Both the position numbers and the translations under genes were made by a program. From NCBI GenBank assembly GCA_964437365.1, contig CAYTGM010000022.1, positions 29,192 to 93,191 on the forward strand: a stretch of DNA of 64,000 bases. The letters are read 5' to 3'. Numbering within the stretch: position 1 is the first letter of the stretch; every line of letters starts with the position of its first letter. This stretch comes from CAYTGM01 sp964437365. GTDB lineage: Bacteria; Sumerlaeota; Sumerlaeia; SLMS01. This document shows positions 25,004 to 34,100 of this stretch, in pieces. The notes beneath the pieces are model-generated. The model made no database searches. It was not told where the DNA came from and worked only from the letters and a program-made list of their open reading frames with translations.

Positions 25004-26032
25004 ATGAGCAAATTGTCGAGCAATGACCTTGAGCGGCTCAGCCAGGAACTTGCAAGTCTGGCAAGAACCAAAATCCCCCTTCCTGATGGCTTGAGAAACC
25101 TTTCGTCAGCTCTGCGTGATAGCGAGCTGAAGAAAGTTGTTTCAGAGATCGCAGCAGGCCTTGACCAGGGAAAGACACTGGCTGACTCCATGCGCCAGTT
25201 CGAATCTTCTCTCCCGAAAGAATATATACAGATTATTGAATGTGCGGAATCTTCAGGCGATCTTGGCGATAGTCTGTATCAGGTTTTAGAGCACGGCCGA
25301 ATGAGAAAGCGTCACCGGAGTGAATTAGGCACAGCGCTTTTCTACCCTGTGGCTGTTGTCATCACAATTGTCGGTATCTTTCTTTTCTTTGCTACGTATA
25401 TTAATCCACTCTTTGTCGAAATCTACACACAGCTTGGCGCCGAACTACCTTTAATAACGACACTGATGATTACTCTCTCGCAAATGTTTTCGGGGTTGAC
25501 CGGGCTCGTTGTTGCCGTGCTCGTGTTTTTCCTCTTTTTCTTTTTCGCCTTCAGTCACTATACGCGCCAGATCAGATTCCAGATCGTTTCCATCATTCCG
25601 GGCCTTGGCAATCTGATGGCTCTGAGCGATACGGCGATCGTCATGAGGTTTCTTGGAATCATGCTTAAGCAGGGCGTTCCTCTTCCTAAAGCTCTGAGAG
25701 CTGCCGAACTTTCTGCCAGTCATCCTGCCTATAAGCGGTCATTGAAGACCATGGCAGAAAAGGCGGAGCAGGGGGGGGAGATTTCAGATGTGGTTCCCGG
25801 TGAGATGCCTGCTACGGCGTTCTTCATGTTCAGCAGGGGAGAGCAGCGGGGAGAACTTGGCGAAGCATGTCATGATATTGCAACGTATTGTGAGGAGAGG
25901 TTTCAGCTGGTGAGCAGGAGATGTACATCCATTCTCGAGCCACTGCTTGTGCTCTTTATCTCCTTGTTCATCGGCGTAGCAATCATCTCCTTGTACCTCC
26001 CACTTTTTTCCATTCCTCGGCTGGTGATGTAA
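25004..26032 (+). CDS. Type II secretion system F / PilC-family inner membrane protein (second copy)
   Basis: The 342-residue protein has the T2SSF repeat twice. The first has L-A-S-L-A-R-T-K-I-P-L-P-D-G-L near 16-30 followed by G-K-T-L-A-D-S-M and I-E-C-A-E-S-S-G-D-L-G-D-S-L. The second has F-L-G-I-M-L-K-Q-G-V-P-L-P-K-A-L near 216-231 followed by F-S-R-G-E-Q-R-G-E-L-G-E-A. Membrane helices lie near 118-140, 160-185 and 315-338. It follows the first GspF-like gene by 21 bp. Tandem, divergent F proteins in one operon are unusual and could form a heteromeric platform. Confidence 0.85.
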   Translation: MSKLSSNDLERLSQELASLARTKIPLPDGLRNLSSALRDSELKKVVSEIAAGLDQGKTLADSMRQFESSLPKEYIQIIECAESSGDLGDSLYQVLEHGRMRKRHRSELGTALFYPVAVVITIVGIFLFFATYINPLFVEIYTQLGAELPLITTLMITLSQMFSGLTGLVVAVLVFFLFFFFAFSHYTRQIRFQIVSIIPGLGNLMALSDTAIVMRFLGIMLKQGVPLPKALRAAELSASHPAYKRSLKTMAEKAEQGGEISDVVPGEMPATAFFMFSRGEQRGELGEACHDIATYCEERFQLVSRRCTSILEPLLVLFISLFIGVAIISLYLPLFSIPRLVM

Positions 26033-26034
26033 AT

Positions 26035-26418
26035 ATGATAAGGAATTCGAGAAATCGCGGTGTGTCCATGTTGGAAGCGATGATGTATACATCACTTTTC
26101 GCGCTGACTTCGGTCGCGATTATGAAGTGTATAGCTCAGGCTTCAAACATTGAGGACAGGATGCAGCAGAAAAGCGAATTACTGCTTCTTGCGCAGAGTG
26201 AACTTGAAAGGCTGCGCCTGGAACCAGAAGGTCTTCCAGAGGAAAACCCCTGGGTCTACCAACCGATCAATGAACCGGAAACTGTTTCTATTCGGGTAGA
26301 CCGCGAACCGCGGGAGAATGAATTGCAGCTGATGACGGTGACGGCAGAGAGAAAGAGTACCTATGGTGATGTTAGAGTCGCTCTCGAAACACTTGTCAGG
26401 CAGGGAGGAGACACATGA
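26035..26418 (+). CDS. Pseudopilin (GspI-like)
   Basis: The ATG at 26035 begins two bases after the upstream stop. The 127-residue product has the leader M-I-R-N-S-R-N-R-G followed by V-S-M-L-E-A-M-M-Y-T-S-L-F-A-L-T-S-V-A. This is a prepilin site with Gly-1 and Glu+5, and the V/M-x-L-E-A pattern is typical of GspI. The helical stalk includes L-L-A-Q-S-E-L-E-R-L-R. Minor pseudopilins of this kind sit at the tip of the pseudopilus. It overlaps the next gene by four bases (ATGA). An upstream ATG at 25921 lies inside the F gene and is not a start. Confidence 0.75.
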   Translation: MIRNSRNRGVSMLEAMMYTSLFALTSVAIMKCIAQASNIEDRMQQKSELLLLAQSELERLRLEPEGLPEENPWVYQPINEPETVSIRVDREPRENELQLMTVTAERKSTYGDVRVALETLVRQGGDT

Positions 26419-26954
26419 GACCTACCAGAGGCATGACACTGATCGAGCTCTTGATCGTCATCGCCATGATGACTATCATGGCAACTGCGACGATGAGCTT
26501 TATCATTATCCCCATGAAAAAGAAAGTGACGTCAGATGTACGAGTAGACCTGGAAACGGGTTGCCAGATGTTCTTTACTTCGCTCCTGAGAAATATGCGG
26601 GAAGGTGAACAGGTCATTATTCCAGAACACTCCGACAATGAATTCGCCATCTATGATGAGGATACTTCTCTCTATCATATCTATACAATTAATGCTAAGA
26701 GAGAGCTGCGCTATTTAACTCAGATCCATGATGGAAAAACAGAAGTATCCCTATTAGAAGTCGAAATAGCACAGGCCGACACCGATGTCCATCTCCTGTC
26801 ACCGGCGTGGGACCTCAAAATAGAATTACCTGAAGGAAGCAGCAGATACCGAATCGAAATCAGTGCGGGACAGGAGATTCTGCAAACACCCTACGGGTTT
26901 GTCCGATCAGTGGAAATTCCTCTTGGACGACCCTGGATGGAGAGCCAGCTATGA
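26415..26954 (+). CDS. Pseudopilin (GspJ/GspH-like)
   Basis: The 179-residue protein has the leader M-R-P-T-R-G followed by M-T-L-I-E-L-L-I-V-I-A-M-M-T-I-M-A-T. This is a classical prepilin peptidase site with Glu+5, then a long hydrophobic N-terminal helix. The globular part is beta-rich, with Y-L-T-Q-I-H-D-G-K-T and Y-R-I-E-I-S-A-G-Q-E-I-L. It resembles minor pseudopilins with a GspJ-like layout. Start and stop overlap both neighbours by four bases, so translation is coupled along the operon. After cleavage it would be held in the inner membrane by its N-terminal helix. Confidence 0.78.
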   Translation: MRPTRGMTLIELLIVIAMMTIMATATMSFIIIPMKKKVTSDVRVDLETGCQMFFTSLLRNMREGEQVIIPEHSDNEFAIYDEDTSLYHIYTINAKRELRYLTQIHDGKTEVSLLEVEIAQADTDVHLLSPAWDLKIELPEGSSRYRIEISAGQEILQTPYGFVRSVEIPLGRPWMESQL

Positions 26955-27340
26955 TCATTTATAATCGGAGGCGTGGCGGAATCACGCTTATGCTCCTGGG
27001 TTTCATCTTCGTCAGTTCCCTTGCTTCAGCGATCCTGCTTCTCAGGGTTCTTGAAGGGTATAGACAGGTTGACGAGTTTGAAAACCGTGTTCTTATGGAG
27101 TACCATTGGGATGGTCTTTTGCTCTTCCTGCAGAACTCGCCTGAACAGGAAGATGGAACACTTGATATAGGTGATGGTCGGTTCGAGTTTTCGTTAGCAG
27201 CTGGTGAGGGAGCTGGCCTGTATAGCGTGACTTATGAACAGGTTGGAAAGAACGGCCTTGTACTTTTGGAAGATGAGAGGGACGTCTATGTTACTCCTTC
27301 TGGCCGCGCCACCATCGCAACTGAGGGGAATCGACGATGA
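26951..27340 (+). CDS. Minor pseudopilin-like protein lacking Glu+5 (GspK-like)
   Basis: The 129-residue protein has the leader M-I-I-Y-N-R-R-R-G-G followed by I-T-L-M-L-L-G-F-I-F-V-S-S-L-A-S-A. The site has Gly before the hydrophobic helix but no glutamate at position +5. That absence is the feature that marks GspK among minor pseudopilins, though this protein is much shorter than GspK (about 300). The rest is beta-rich and acidic (D-G-T-L-D-I-G-D-G-R-F-E-F-S-L). Four-base overlaps on both sides place it firmly in the operon. An alternative is a small anchored assembly factor. Confidence 0.6.
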   Translation: MIIYNRRRGGITLMLLGFIFVSSLASAILLLRVLEGYRQVDEFENRVLMEYHWDGLLLFLQNSPEQEDGTLDIGDGRFEFSLAAGEGAGLYSVTYEQVGKNGLVLLEDERDVYVTPSGRATIATEGNRR

Positions 27341-28161
27341 AGACAAACAGACGCGCCTTTACTCTGATTGAACTACTGATCGTCGTCTCTGTTATCGCAG
27401 TCTTGGCGGCAATCGCAGTCCCGAACTTTCTTGAGGCGCAGACACGCAGTAAAGTCTCGAGAACGAAGAGTGATCATTCTGAACTTGTCGCAGCACTGCG
27501 CAGTTACTATACAGATTACCATGCTTTTCCCCCTCAATCGTCTGACAGATCCAATGTCTATCAGTATCTTTCGGAGAATCCGAATCATACCTTCTCAAGT
27601 TACTTGGAAAGTCTGATTGAGGAGGCCTCTGAGCTTGACCAAGAGCCAGAAGTGGAAGTTGAGAACGAAGTTGAGGACGATGTAGATGGAATGATCGACC
27701 CTTTTGCTCCCGGGAATATGCCATCATTCAGTATGGGCATGGGAGCTTTCGGTATGGGAGGCGCTGCAATGGGGCCAGCCGGCAACCTTCAAACCGAGGA
27801 CAGTGAGTTATTCAAAGCACATGTTCAGTCGGGATACGATTTATGGCCGTTGACTTCGCCTGTGGCGTACATGTCGACCAGGCTGCCAGTAGAAGTTTTC
27901 GATTTTGCTTCGTGGAACTCGGGAGGGGAGTTTCGAAATGTCCCTCCAATGTACCTCAATCTTTATGAGCTTCCTGCACCCAAACCCGGCGAGGATGGCG
28001 AGATGGTACAACGAATTGGAGAGAGATATCTTATTCTTTCGCCCGGGCCAGCCACAAATGACATCAAGTCAAGCGAGAATCCTGTTGTAGATCCGCTGGT
28101 TCACTACGATCCGACAAACGGAACTATTTCGATGGGGACGGTATTTCGCGTGGACCGATAG
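27337..28161 (+). CDS. Prepilin-type protein with long acidic/Gly-Met insertion (GspG-like)
   Basis: The 274-residue protein begins with M-K-T-N-R-R-A-F-T-L-I-E-L-L-I-V-V-S-V and then P-N-F-L-E-A-Q-T-R-S-K-V-S-R-T. This matches the prepilin at 4317 closely through the helix. Between about residues 95 and 150 there is an acidic run (E-V-E-V-E-N-E-V-E-D-D-V-D) and a Met/Gly-rich patch (S-M-G-M-G-A-F-G-M-G-G-A-A-M-G). It ends like its relative, H-Y-D-P-T-N-G-T-I-S-M-G. As last gene of the operon it is probably the major pseudopilin. Its insertion is unusual and probably surface exposed. Confidence 0.85.
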   Translation: MKTNRRAFTLIELLIVVSVIAVLAAIAVPNFLEAQTRSKVSRTKSDHSELVAALRSYYTDYHAFPPQSSDRSNVYQYLSENPNHTFSSYLESLIEEASELDQEPEVEVENEVEDDVDGMIDPFAPGNMPSFSMGMGAFGMGGAAMGPAGNLQTEDSELFKAHVQSGYDLWPLTSPVAYMSTRLPVEVFDFASWNSGGEFRNVPPMYLNLYELPAPKPGEDGEMVQRIGERYLILSPGPATNDIKSSENPVVDPLVHYDPTNGTISMGTVFRVDR

Positions 28162-28441
28162 AGGCATTTTCAAACTTACATTTACATGATTTTGGGCCTT
28201 TTCCCCTAAAATCAGGGATTCGTGTTCAATTGAGCTCAGTTTTTGCGCTCTATCTCAGCTTCATGGGCGTGAGATGTGGGAAAGTCCCTGATTTTCCCCA
28301 TGTTGGGAGTTGACATCGTCTCTTAATTCCCGCTCTCCTACCCATTAGCGCGCACGAGGCTGACTCGTTTTGCATAAGCCTGGTAGCGTTTTCTGCTGCA
28401 TCACAACCTGAAGCGTACCCCAAAAGGCTCCACTCTCATTT

Positions 28442-29254
28442 ATGCCCGCTGACGAAAAGCACATTATTCTCCTCGCCCTGGGAAAACCTGACGAAGCTCT
28501 CTTGTTTGAGCAGCATCTTCAGAATACTTTCTCGGGCGGACTTGAAATCTACCGTGCACCTTCGGGGTTTGATGCAATGTCACTCGCGATGAATCAGCCC
28601 AACGTGGTTCTCCTCGATCAAAGATTACCTGATGTCATGGGCCTGGATATGATCGAACCGATTCGCGAGCAGATTGGACCTGAAAATCATCTCATTTTCG
28701 TTGGCGGAACTGGCAAAGGTGGTATCCGACCAGGAATGAGAGATGAGGCTCTCAAACGTGGAGCCACAGCGATTTTTGATCGCCCGATCAGACTGGACCT
28801 TTTCGTCGATACCCTGAATAAATTACTCTATCCAAAACCCCCTGAGCATCCCCACATCAACGGGCTAGAGCTCATTGATCTACTTTTTGCCTATCATAAC
28901 AAACGTGTTGATCGCACCCTGAGGGTTTTCGGAGCAGACGGTCGTGTTGGATCAATTTATATGCTCAACGGAGAAGTGACTCACATTGAGTGTGGCGCGA
29001 TTCAAGGGTTCGACGCGATGCTCGAGCTGATGCAATGGAAAGAAGGAACAATCCGAATCTGGGATGCTTGTCTCTCCACGGAAAGAACGAACAAGCTTCC
29101 AACGCAGAACCTGATCCTTGATGCGGCGCGTGAAATGGACGAAGACGAGGAGTCACGAGCTACAAATGCTCAGAATAATACCGGCAATCTCTTCTTCGAA
29201 GAGGGTGAAGAAGAAGTTATCAACTTTTCTGCGCTTGATGAAGAATTAGACTAA
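28442..29254 (+). CDS. Response regulator with PATAN (DUF4388) domain
   Basis: The 270-residue protein has an N-terminal receiver-like domain (about 5-128), with V-V-L-L-D-Q-R-L-P-D-V-M-G-L near 57-70 carrying the phospho-acceptor Asp. A PATAN domain follows (about 140-245) with R-V-G-S-I-Y-M-L-N-G-E-V-T-H-I-E-C-G and W-K-E-G-T-I-R-I-W. PATAN domains mediate protein contacts in regulators of type IV pili and motility. No DNA-binding domain is present, so output is by protein interaction. It sits 280 bp after the pseudopilus operon on the same strand, which fits a regulatory link. Confidence 0.82.
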   Translation: MPADEKHIILLALGKPDEALLFEQHLQNTFSGGLEIYRAPSGFDAMSLAMNQPNVVLLDQRLPDVMGLDMIEPIREQIGPENHLIFVGGTGKGGIRPGMRDEALKRGATAIFDRPIRLDLFVDTLNKLLYPKPPEHPHINGLELIDLLFAYHNKRVDRTLRVFGADGRVGSIYMLNGEVTHIECGAIQGFDAMLELMQWKEGTIRIWDACLSTERTNKLPTQNLILDAAREMDEDEESRATNAQNNTGNLFFEEGEEEVINFSALDEELD

Positions 29255-29291
29255 GCTTAAAGAGCCCGTTTCAAAAAAGGTAGGTGTGTCG

Positions 29292-31064
29292 ATGTTCGTT
29301 CAGACGGTTGTCCTGACCAGCTGGATGGCTCTCGGACCGCAGAACCATGCTCTCTCAACAAATACCTATGAAGACCAGCTCCATGGAATGTGGTTGGGCC
29401 AGATCATCGCGAACTGGACGGGCCTCAGAACCGAAATACAGGTCAACAACCCACCTTTCTTAACCGACGATGACTGGGGAGGCGATGTTGGGAGAGGCAC
29501 GATTGAATTCGTTATCGATCAGGATCCATGGCTGGCAGATGATGATACGGACATCGAGTATGTTTACGTGCACAGCAGTAATTTCTACCAAACCACTGCT
29601 CTTTCATCAGCTCAAATCTGGGATGGCTGGAATTCTCATATAGACAGGTTTATCTGGGTGTCTAATGAACGTGCCAACGAGTTGATGGAACAGGGATACT
29701 ATCCTCCGGCAACAGGTATGTCGTTTCTAAACAGGCATACATTGATGATCGATGCGCAACTGACGACGGAAGTTTTTGGAGCTTTCGCTCCTGGGTCGCC
29801 TGTCTATGCGCTTGAAATCGCTGACCTGCCAATTAGAACGACAGCAAGTTCTTTTGCTGCACACGCTGCTCAGTTTCATGTGATTCTATACTCTCTTGCT
29901 GCACTTATTCCACAAGAGCTTCCGCCAAAAGAAATGCCCATATGGATCATTGACGAAGCAACTGGCTATATACCAGATGAGTCAAAGGTGAGAGACATTC
30001 TTTCTTTTGTGCGTCAGGATTTTATAACGAATCCTGACAAAAACGACTGGGAGAAAACTCGTGACAGAATCTATGGACGTTATCAGCAGAAACCTGGAGC
30101 AAATGGCTTTGTGTACAGAGGTGAGTTTGAATCAGCGATTAATTTCGCAGCTGGCATCATGGCTCTGCTCTACGGGCAGGGTGACTACAAGAGAACCGTT
30201 CAGATCGGAACACTTGCCGGTTGGGACTCTGACAATCCGACAGCAACTATGGGAGGGCTCCTCGGTCTCATTTACGGTTATGACTATATCGTAAGCCAAT
30301 TTCCAGAAACGACACTGTCAGACCGGTTTCAGATCAGCCGCACACGTGATTTCCTTCCCGACTATCTTCCTTCGGATGGAGAAGCTGAAGACACTCTCTT
30401 GCTGCTTTCAAAGCGTATGATTCCGCTTGTTAAAGATACCATCAGGCAGGCTGGGGGAAGAGTTGAGAATGAGCAACTCTATATACCGTATCGCCTTCAC
30501 AACTCAACGCCAGCGGCGAACCCGCTGTATGAGCTTTCAATGCGAGATCAAAACCTCCAGTCAAGGCTCTCCGGTGGAAAGGTGGGCATCTTCACTTCTC
30601 ACCTTTCAGACCCGGAAAATAATCGAGGATCATCGAATCCATCAGTGATGATAGACTCACTTGAAACGGATTTTAGAGGCATTGAATCTCTCTATAGGCA
30701 GGGGACTTTTTACTCGACGGAGGTTGATGGAAATCGGCCGGACCCGCAGCAGTACTTTGCGATTACATACGATGTTCCTAAGACTTTGTCTCAAGTCCTC
30801 TTTATCGAGGGGCCTCATTATCAGGATGGTCAGAGCAATGGTGGATGGATTGAAAGCATTGATAGTCTGCAGGTACTGACAAATCTTGGCTGGGAAAACA
30901 GGAGCTATACACTTAATGAACCGCTGGAGGCGAACAGGCCTGGGCAGTATTTGGTGTTTTCATTCGTCGAAGTTCAGCAAGGTGTTTTTGGAGTGAGGCT
31001 AAACTTTCAGGCAGGCGGAACCGATGCTTTCGTAACATGTACAGAGTTTACGCCATTAGAATAA
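29292..31064 (+). CDS. Secreted ADP-ribosylglycohydrolase-fold protein
   Basis: ATG 29292 is preferred over GTG 29286 from the spacing to AGGTAGG. The 590-residue protein has a signal-like N-terminus (about 1-20). It then shows an ADP-ribosyl-hydrolase/DraG-like core with Y-E-D-Q-L-H-G-M-W-L-G-Q near 25, F-L-T-D-D-D-W-G-G-D near 56 (metal-binding acid cluster) and L-A-G-W-D-S-D-N-P-T-A-T-M-G-G near 307 (second metal cluster). A C-terminal beta-rich domain (about 430-590) is added. Export is unusual for this fold; such secreted members probably act on ADP-ribose-like or glycan substrates, which is inference. Confidence 0.75.
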   Translation: MFVQTVVLTSWMALGPQNHALSTNTYEDQLHGMWLGQIIANWTGLRTEIQVNNPPFLTDDDWGGDVGRGTIEFVIDQDPWLADDDTDIEYVYVHSSNFYQTTALSSAQIWDGWNSHIDRFIWVSNERANELMEQGYYPPATGMSFLNRHTLMIDAQLTTEVFGAFAPGSPVYALEIADLPIRTTASSFAAHAAQFHVILYSLAALIPQELPPKEMPIWIIDEATGYIPDESKVRDILSFVRQDFITNPDKNDWEKTRDRIYGRYQQKPGANGFVYRGEFESAINFAAGIMALLYGQGDYKRTVQIGTLAGWDSDNPTATMGGLLGLIYGYDYIVSQFPETTLSDRFQISRTRDFLPDYLPSDGEAEDTLLLLSKRMIPLVKDTIRQAGGRVENEQLYIPYRLHNSTPAANPLYELSMRDQNLQSRLSGGKVGIFTSHLSDPENNRGSSNPSVMIDSLETDFRGIESLYRQGTFYSTEVDGNRPDPQQYFAITYDVPKTLSQVLFIEGPHYQDGQSNGGWIESIDSLQVLTNLGWENRSYTLNEPLEANRPGQYLVFSFVEVQQGVFGVRLNFQAGGTDAFVTCTEFTPLE

Positions 31065-31081
31065 TAGGCAGCGTTGGTAAT

Positions 31082-31108
31082 GAGGGGAAACTATGACGAT
31101 TTCCCCTC
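31082..31108. terminator. Bidirectional hairpin between converging genes
   Basis: GAGGGGAAA (31082-31090) pairs with TTTCCCCTC (31100-31108). It lies between the ADP-ribosylhydrolase-like gene and the stop of the mscK-type gene, overlapping the latter's last codons. T-tracts are weak. Confidence 0.4.
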
Positions 31109-34100
31109 TTCATGACCTTCGTCCTTTTTGTCGTTTTCTATTTGCTCGTCATAGAGCTCTTTCGCCTTCGCGACCTCTTCCTCTTTCGGATATAACGAAA
31201 AGTCCATGGAGCGCAGATGAACATCGCGTTGTGGGAACGCAATCTCGATCTGAGCTTCTTTGAATCGTTCATCAATTTCGGTGTGCAGGTCAGTCAACGT
31301 TGGCCAGAGTAAGTCTCTATTTGGCAGATAGCAATAGAGCCTGACATCCAGGAAACTGTCTCCAAAACCGGTAAAGACTGCAAACGACTCTGGGTCTTTG
31401 AGAACGTGCGGGTGCTTACGCCCAATCTCTTCCAGGATTTCTCGCGCTTTGCGGGTATCCGAGCCGTATGCTACTCCTACATCGACACGAATACGTGACG
31501 TCGTGTCGGAAAGCGTCCAGTTTACAAGACGACCTGTGACAAACTCTCGATTGGGTACGAGCAGTTCTCTCCTGTCCCAGTCAGTGATAACGGTGGCTCT
31601 CATGCGGATACTGGTAACCTGGCCGCTGACATCACCCACAGTCACGGTATCGCCAACTCTAATCGGTCTCTCAATCAGGATAATAAGACCAGAAACAAAG
31701 TTGGCAAAAATTTCCTGGAGCCCAAAACCGAGTCCCACTGACACTGCAGCGGCGAGCCACTGCACTTTGGACCAGCCAATACCGATCGCAGAAAAGGCCA
31801 TCGATATACCAACAATGATGATCGCATATCTTGAAAGACTGGCGATCGCGTAACGGACACTACGACTCAGGTTGAATCGGGGGAGGATGGATATTTCCAG
31901 CAGTGAAGGAAGGTTGCGAGTAATGATGACAGTGAAGAAAATGACGACGAGCGAAGTAATGACATCGGAAAGGCTTAGGACTGTTCCTGTGGCCATCGAG
32001 TCTATTTCGTCAGCAGAAGGGAAAAAGCTTTTGGCTCCATATATATATACAGTGTCCAGTTTCGAGAGAACAGGGAAGGTGTCAGACCATATTAACCACA
32101 GGAGGCAGATATAGATTGTTACCGCTGTCCAGCGAATAAAGGACTTACTTTCCCGGGCGATTCTATCTGAGTCGTAATCCTCTTCTTCAGAGCTCTCAAC
32201 CTTAGGAATAATCTGTGAGGCGTGATAGACAGGTTTCTGCTTTTGCTTCGATCTGTTTTTAAATCTGAGAAATCTTGTTCTTTGTACAAGTTTGACAATT
32301 TTGGCGCTGAGGATGCGATTTGCAAGTGCTTCTATAATAAGAAGGAAGATTGCGACCAGAACTGAATAGAGCAGACGATTGGCCAGGATATCTGAAATAT
32401 GATAGTAGCCCAGGATTGCGAGAACGGCACTTGTTAGACATAAAATAGTAAGCGTATAGCGAAAGAAGTTTGTCAGAATACGCAATGGATTCGAGCCTGA
32501 AATGATTTCAAGGCTTCGAAGGCAAACTCGATTTGGATCGAGAACAATGAAATAAAGTACAGCTGAAGTGAGAAATATCAAGGGATAGACAACAACACCA
32601 TAAGCTGCTGTGTTGTTGGAGTTTCCAAGGTCCTCAATGATGATCCCAAGAATGATGAAGGGTAGAATCAGGAAGGAGGCCCAGTGAAGATGGAACCTCT
32701 GGGCTTTTAGACTTTCCGCCGGCCAGCTAAGGTGCCGTCTTAATATACCTTTCGGTCTGATGAACTGTGCATATAGGGTAATGAGGAAAATCATGGGTGT
32801 CGGCTCAAGAAAACCGACAGCAAGAGCCTTTGAAAGCTGCTCAGAACTCTGCAAGTCGTTTAAGAGAACTGAAATGATAACAAAAATGATAGGAAGGGGG
32901 AGGGATAGAACGATTGTGGTGAAAACTTCATAATAGAAGTTTTTCATACTCGTGGCGTTTTTATCATTTTCTCGTATCTTTCTAACATGAGCTTTCATCC
33001 TCCTGCTGAGAACAATGACAGAGATAAGCACCAGTATTGTTGCGTAAAGTGGGGGATATCCTCCCAGAAGATCGTTCTTAAAAGTAATTAATAACTTTTT
33101 CCAGATTTCCGGGGTCGCCAGCCACGAAATTGATGCGATGAAATTTGACCAGGTTTCTTTCTCGAAAATGGAATTCGTTCTAATCCAGAAGGTTTTCTCT
33201 GAGATATACCTGTCATACTTTTCGATGGAGTTAATCAGCTCTGTCTGGATCGTCGACTTCTCGAGGGCAAGCTGGAAAAGCTTTTCGTAGTCAAGCGTGA
33301 GGTTATCCAGGATCGATAGCCGCTCTTGCAGTAATTCTTCAACAGTAGCTCTTTTCTCTTCAAGCTCGGTTTCAGGTAGATCAGGTTGGGCAGCTTTGAT
33401 TTCTCTCGCATACTCCTGAACCTTTTCGTCAAGACTTCGACTTAAATTCCTTTTTTCTTCGTTTAGCTCGAGAAGACGGATCTGTATATCGGGAAGCTGC
33501 GATTTTGTTTCATTAAGACTGGTCTTAACCTGAAATACCGGCGGTAGACGCTTTTGCGCATTACGAAGCATCTCCGCAACGTCGCGATTCAGCCCGATTA
33601 TTTCGAGCCGTTGCTCTGTTGATTCGAAACTTTCTCTTAGGCTCTTAAGTGTTGTCTGTTCGCTCTCAATACTCTTGGAATAGTCGTTAATTCTTCGGAC
33701 AATGCTTTCGGGCCCTGTATGTTCTTTCAGTAAGCGGATATTCTCAGCGCCGAGGTTTGCGATGACTCCATCCGTATTCTCAATGATGCTCTCTGTCTCG
33801 TTTTTTCTTGTTTCGTTACGCTGTTCTCTAATTTCTGCCAGTTGTGCTCTGAGTTTTTCCAACTCACTGTTCAGTATGTCTATGCGTCTCTCAGCCAACT
33901 GGTTGACAAGTGGGTCTATTCTCTTCGCTAGATCAAGATACTGCTTCTCTTCTTCAAGTGCTTTGATTTCTGTTCGTTTCAGTGCGCTGTCAACCCACTC
34001 AAGCGTAGAATCAACCCAGCTCGAAAGGGTCTCAAATTCACCGTTGGAGTCAGGCATCACTGGCGGGGGAGAAGCAGGTGTTGCTTCTACTGCACTTCTA

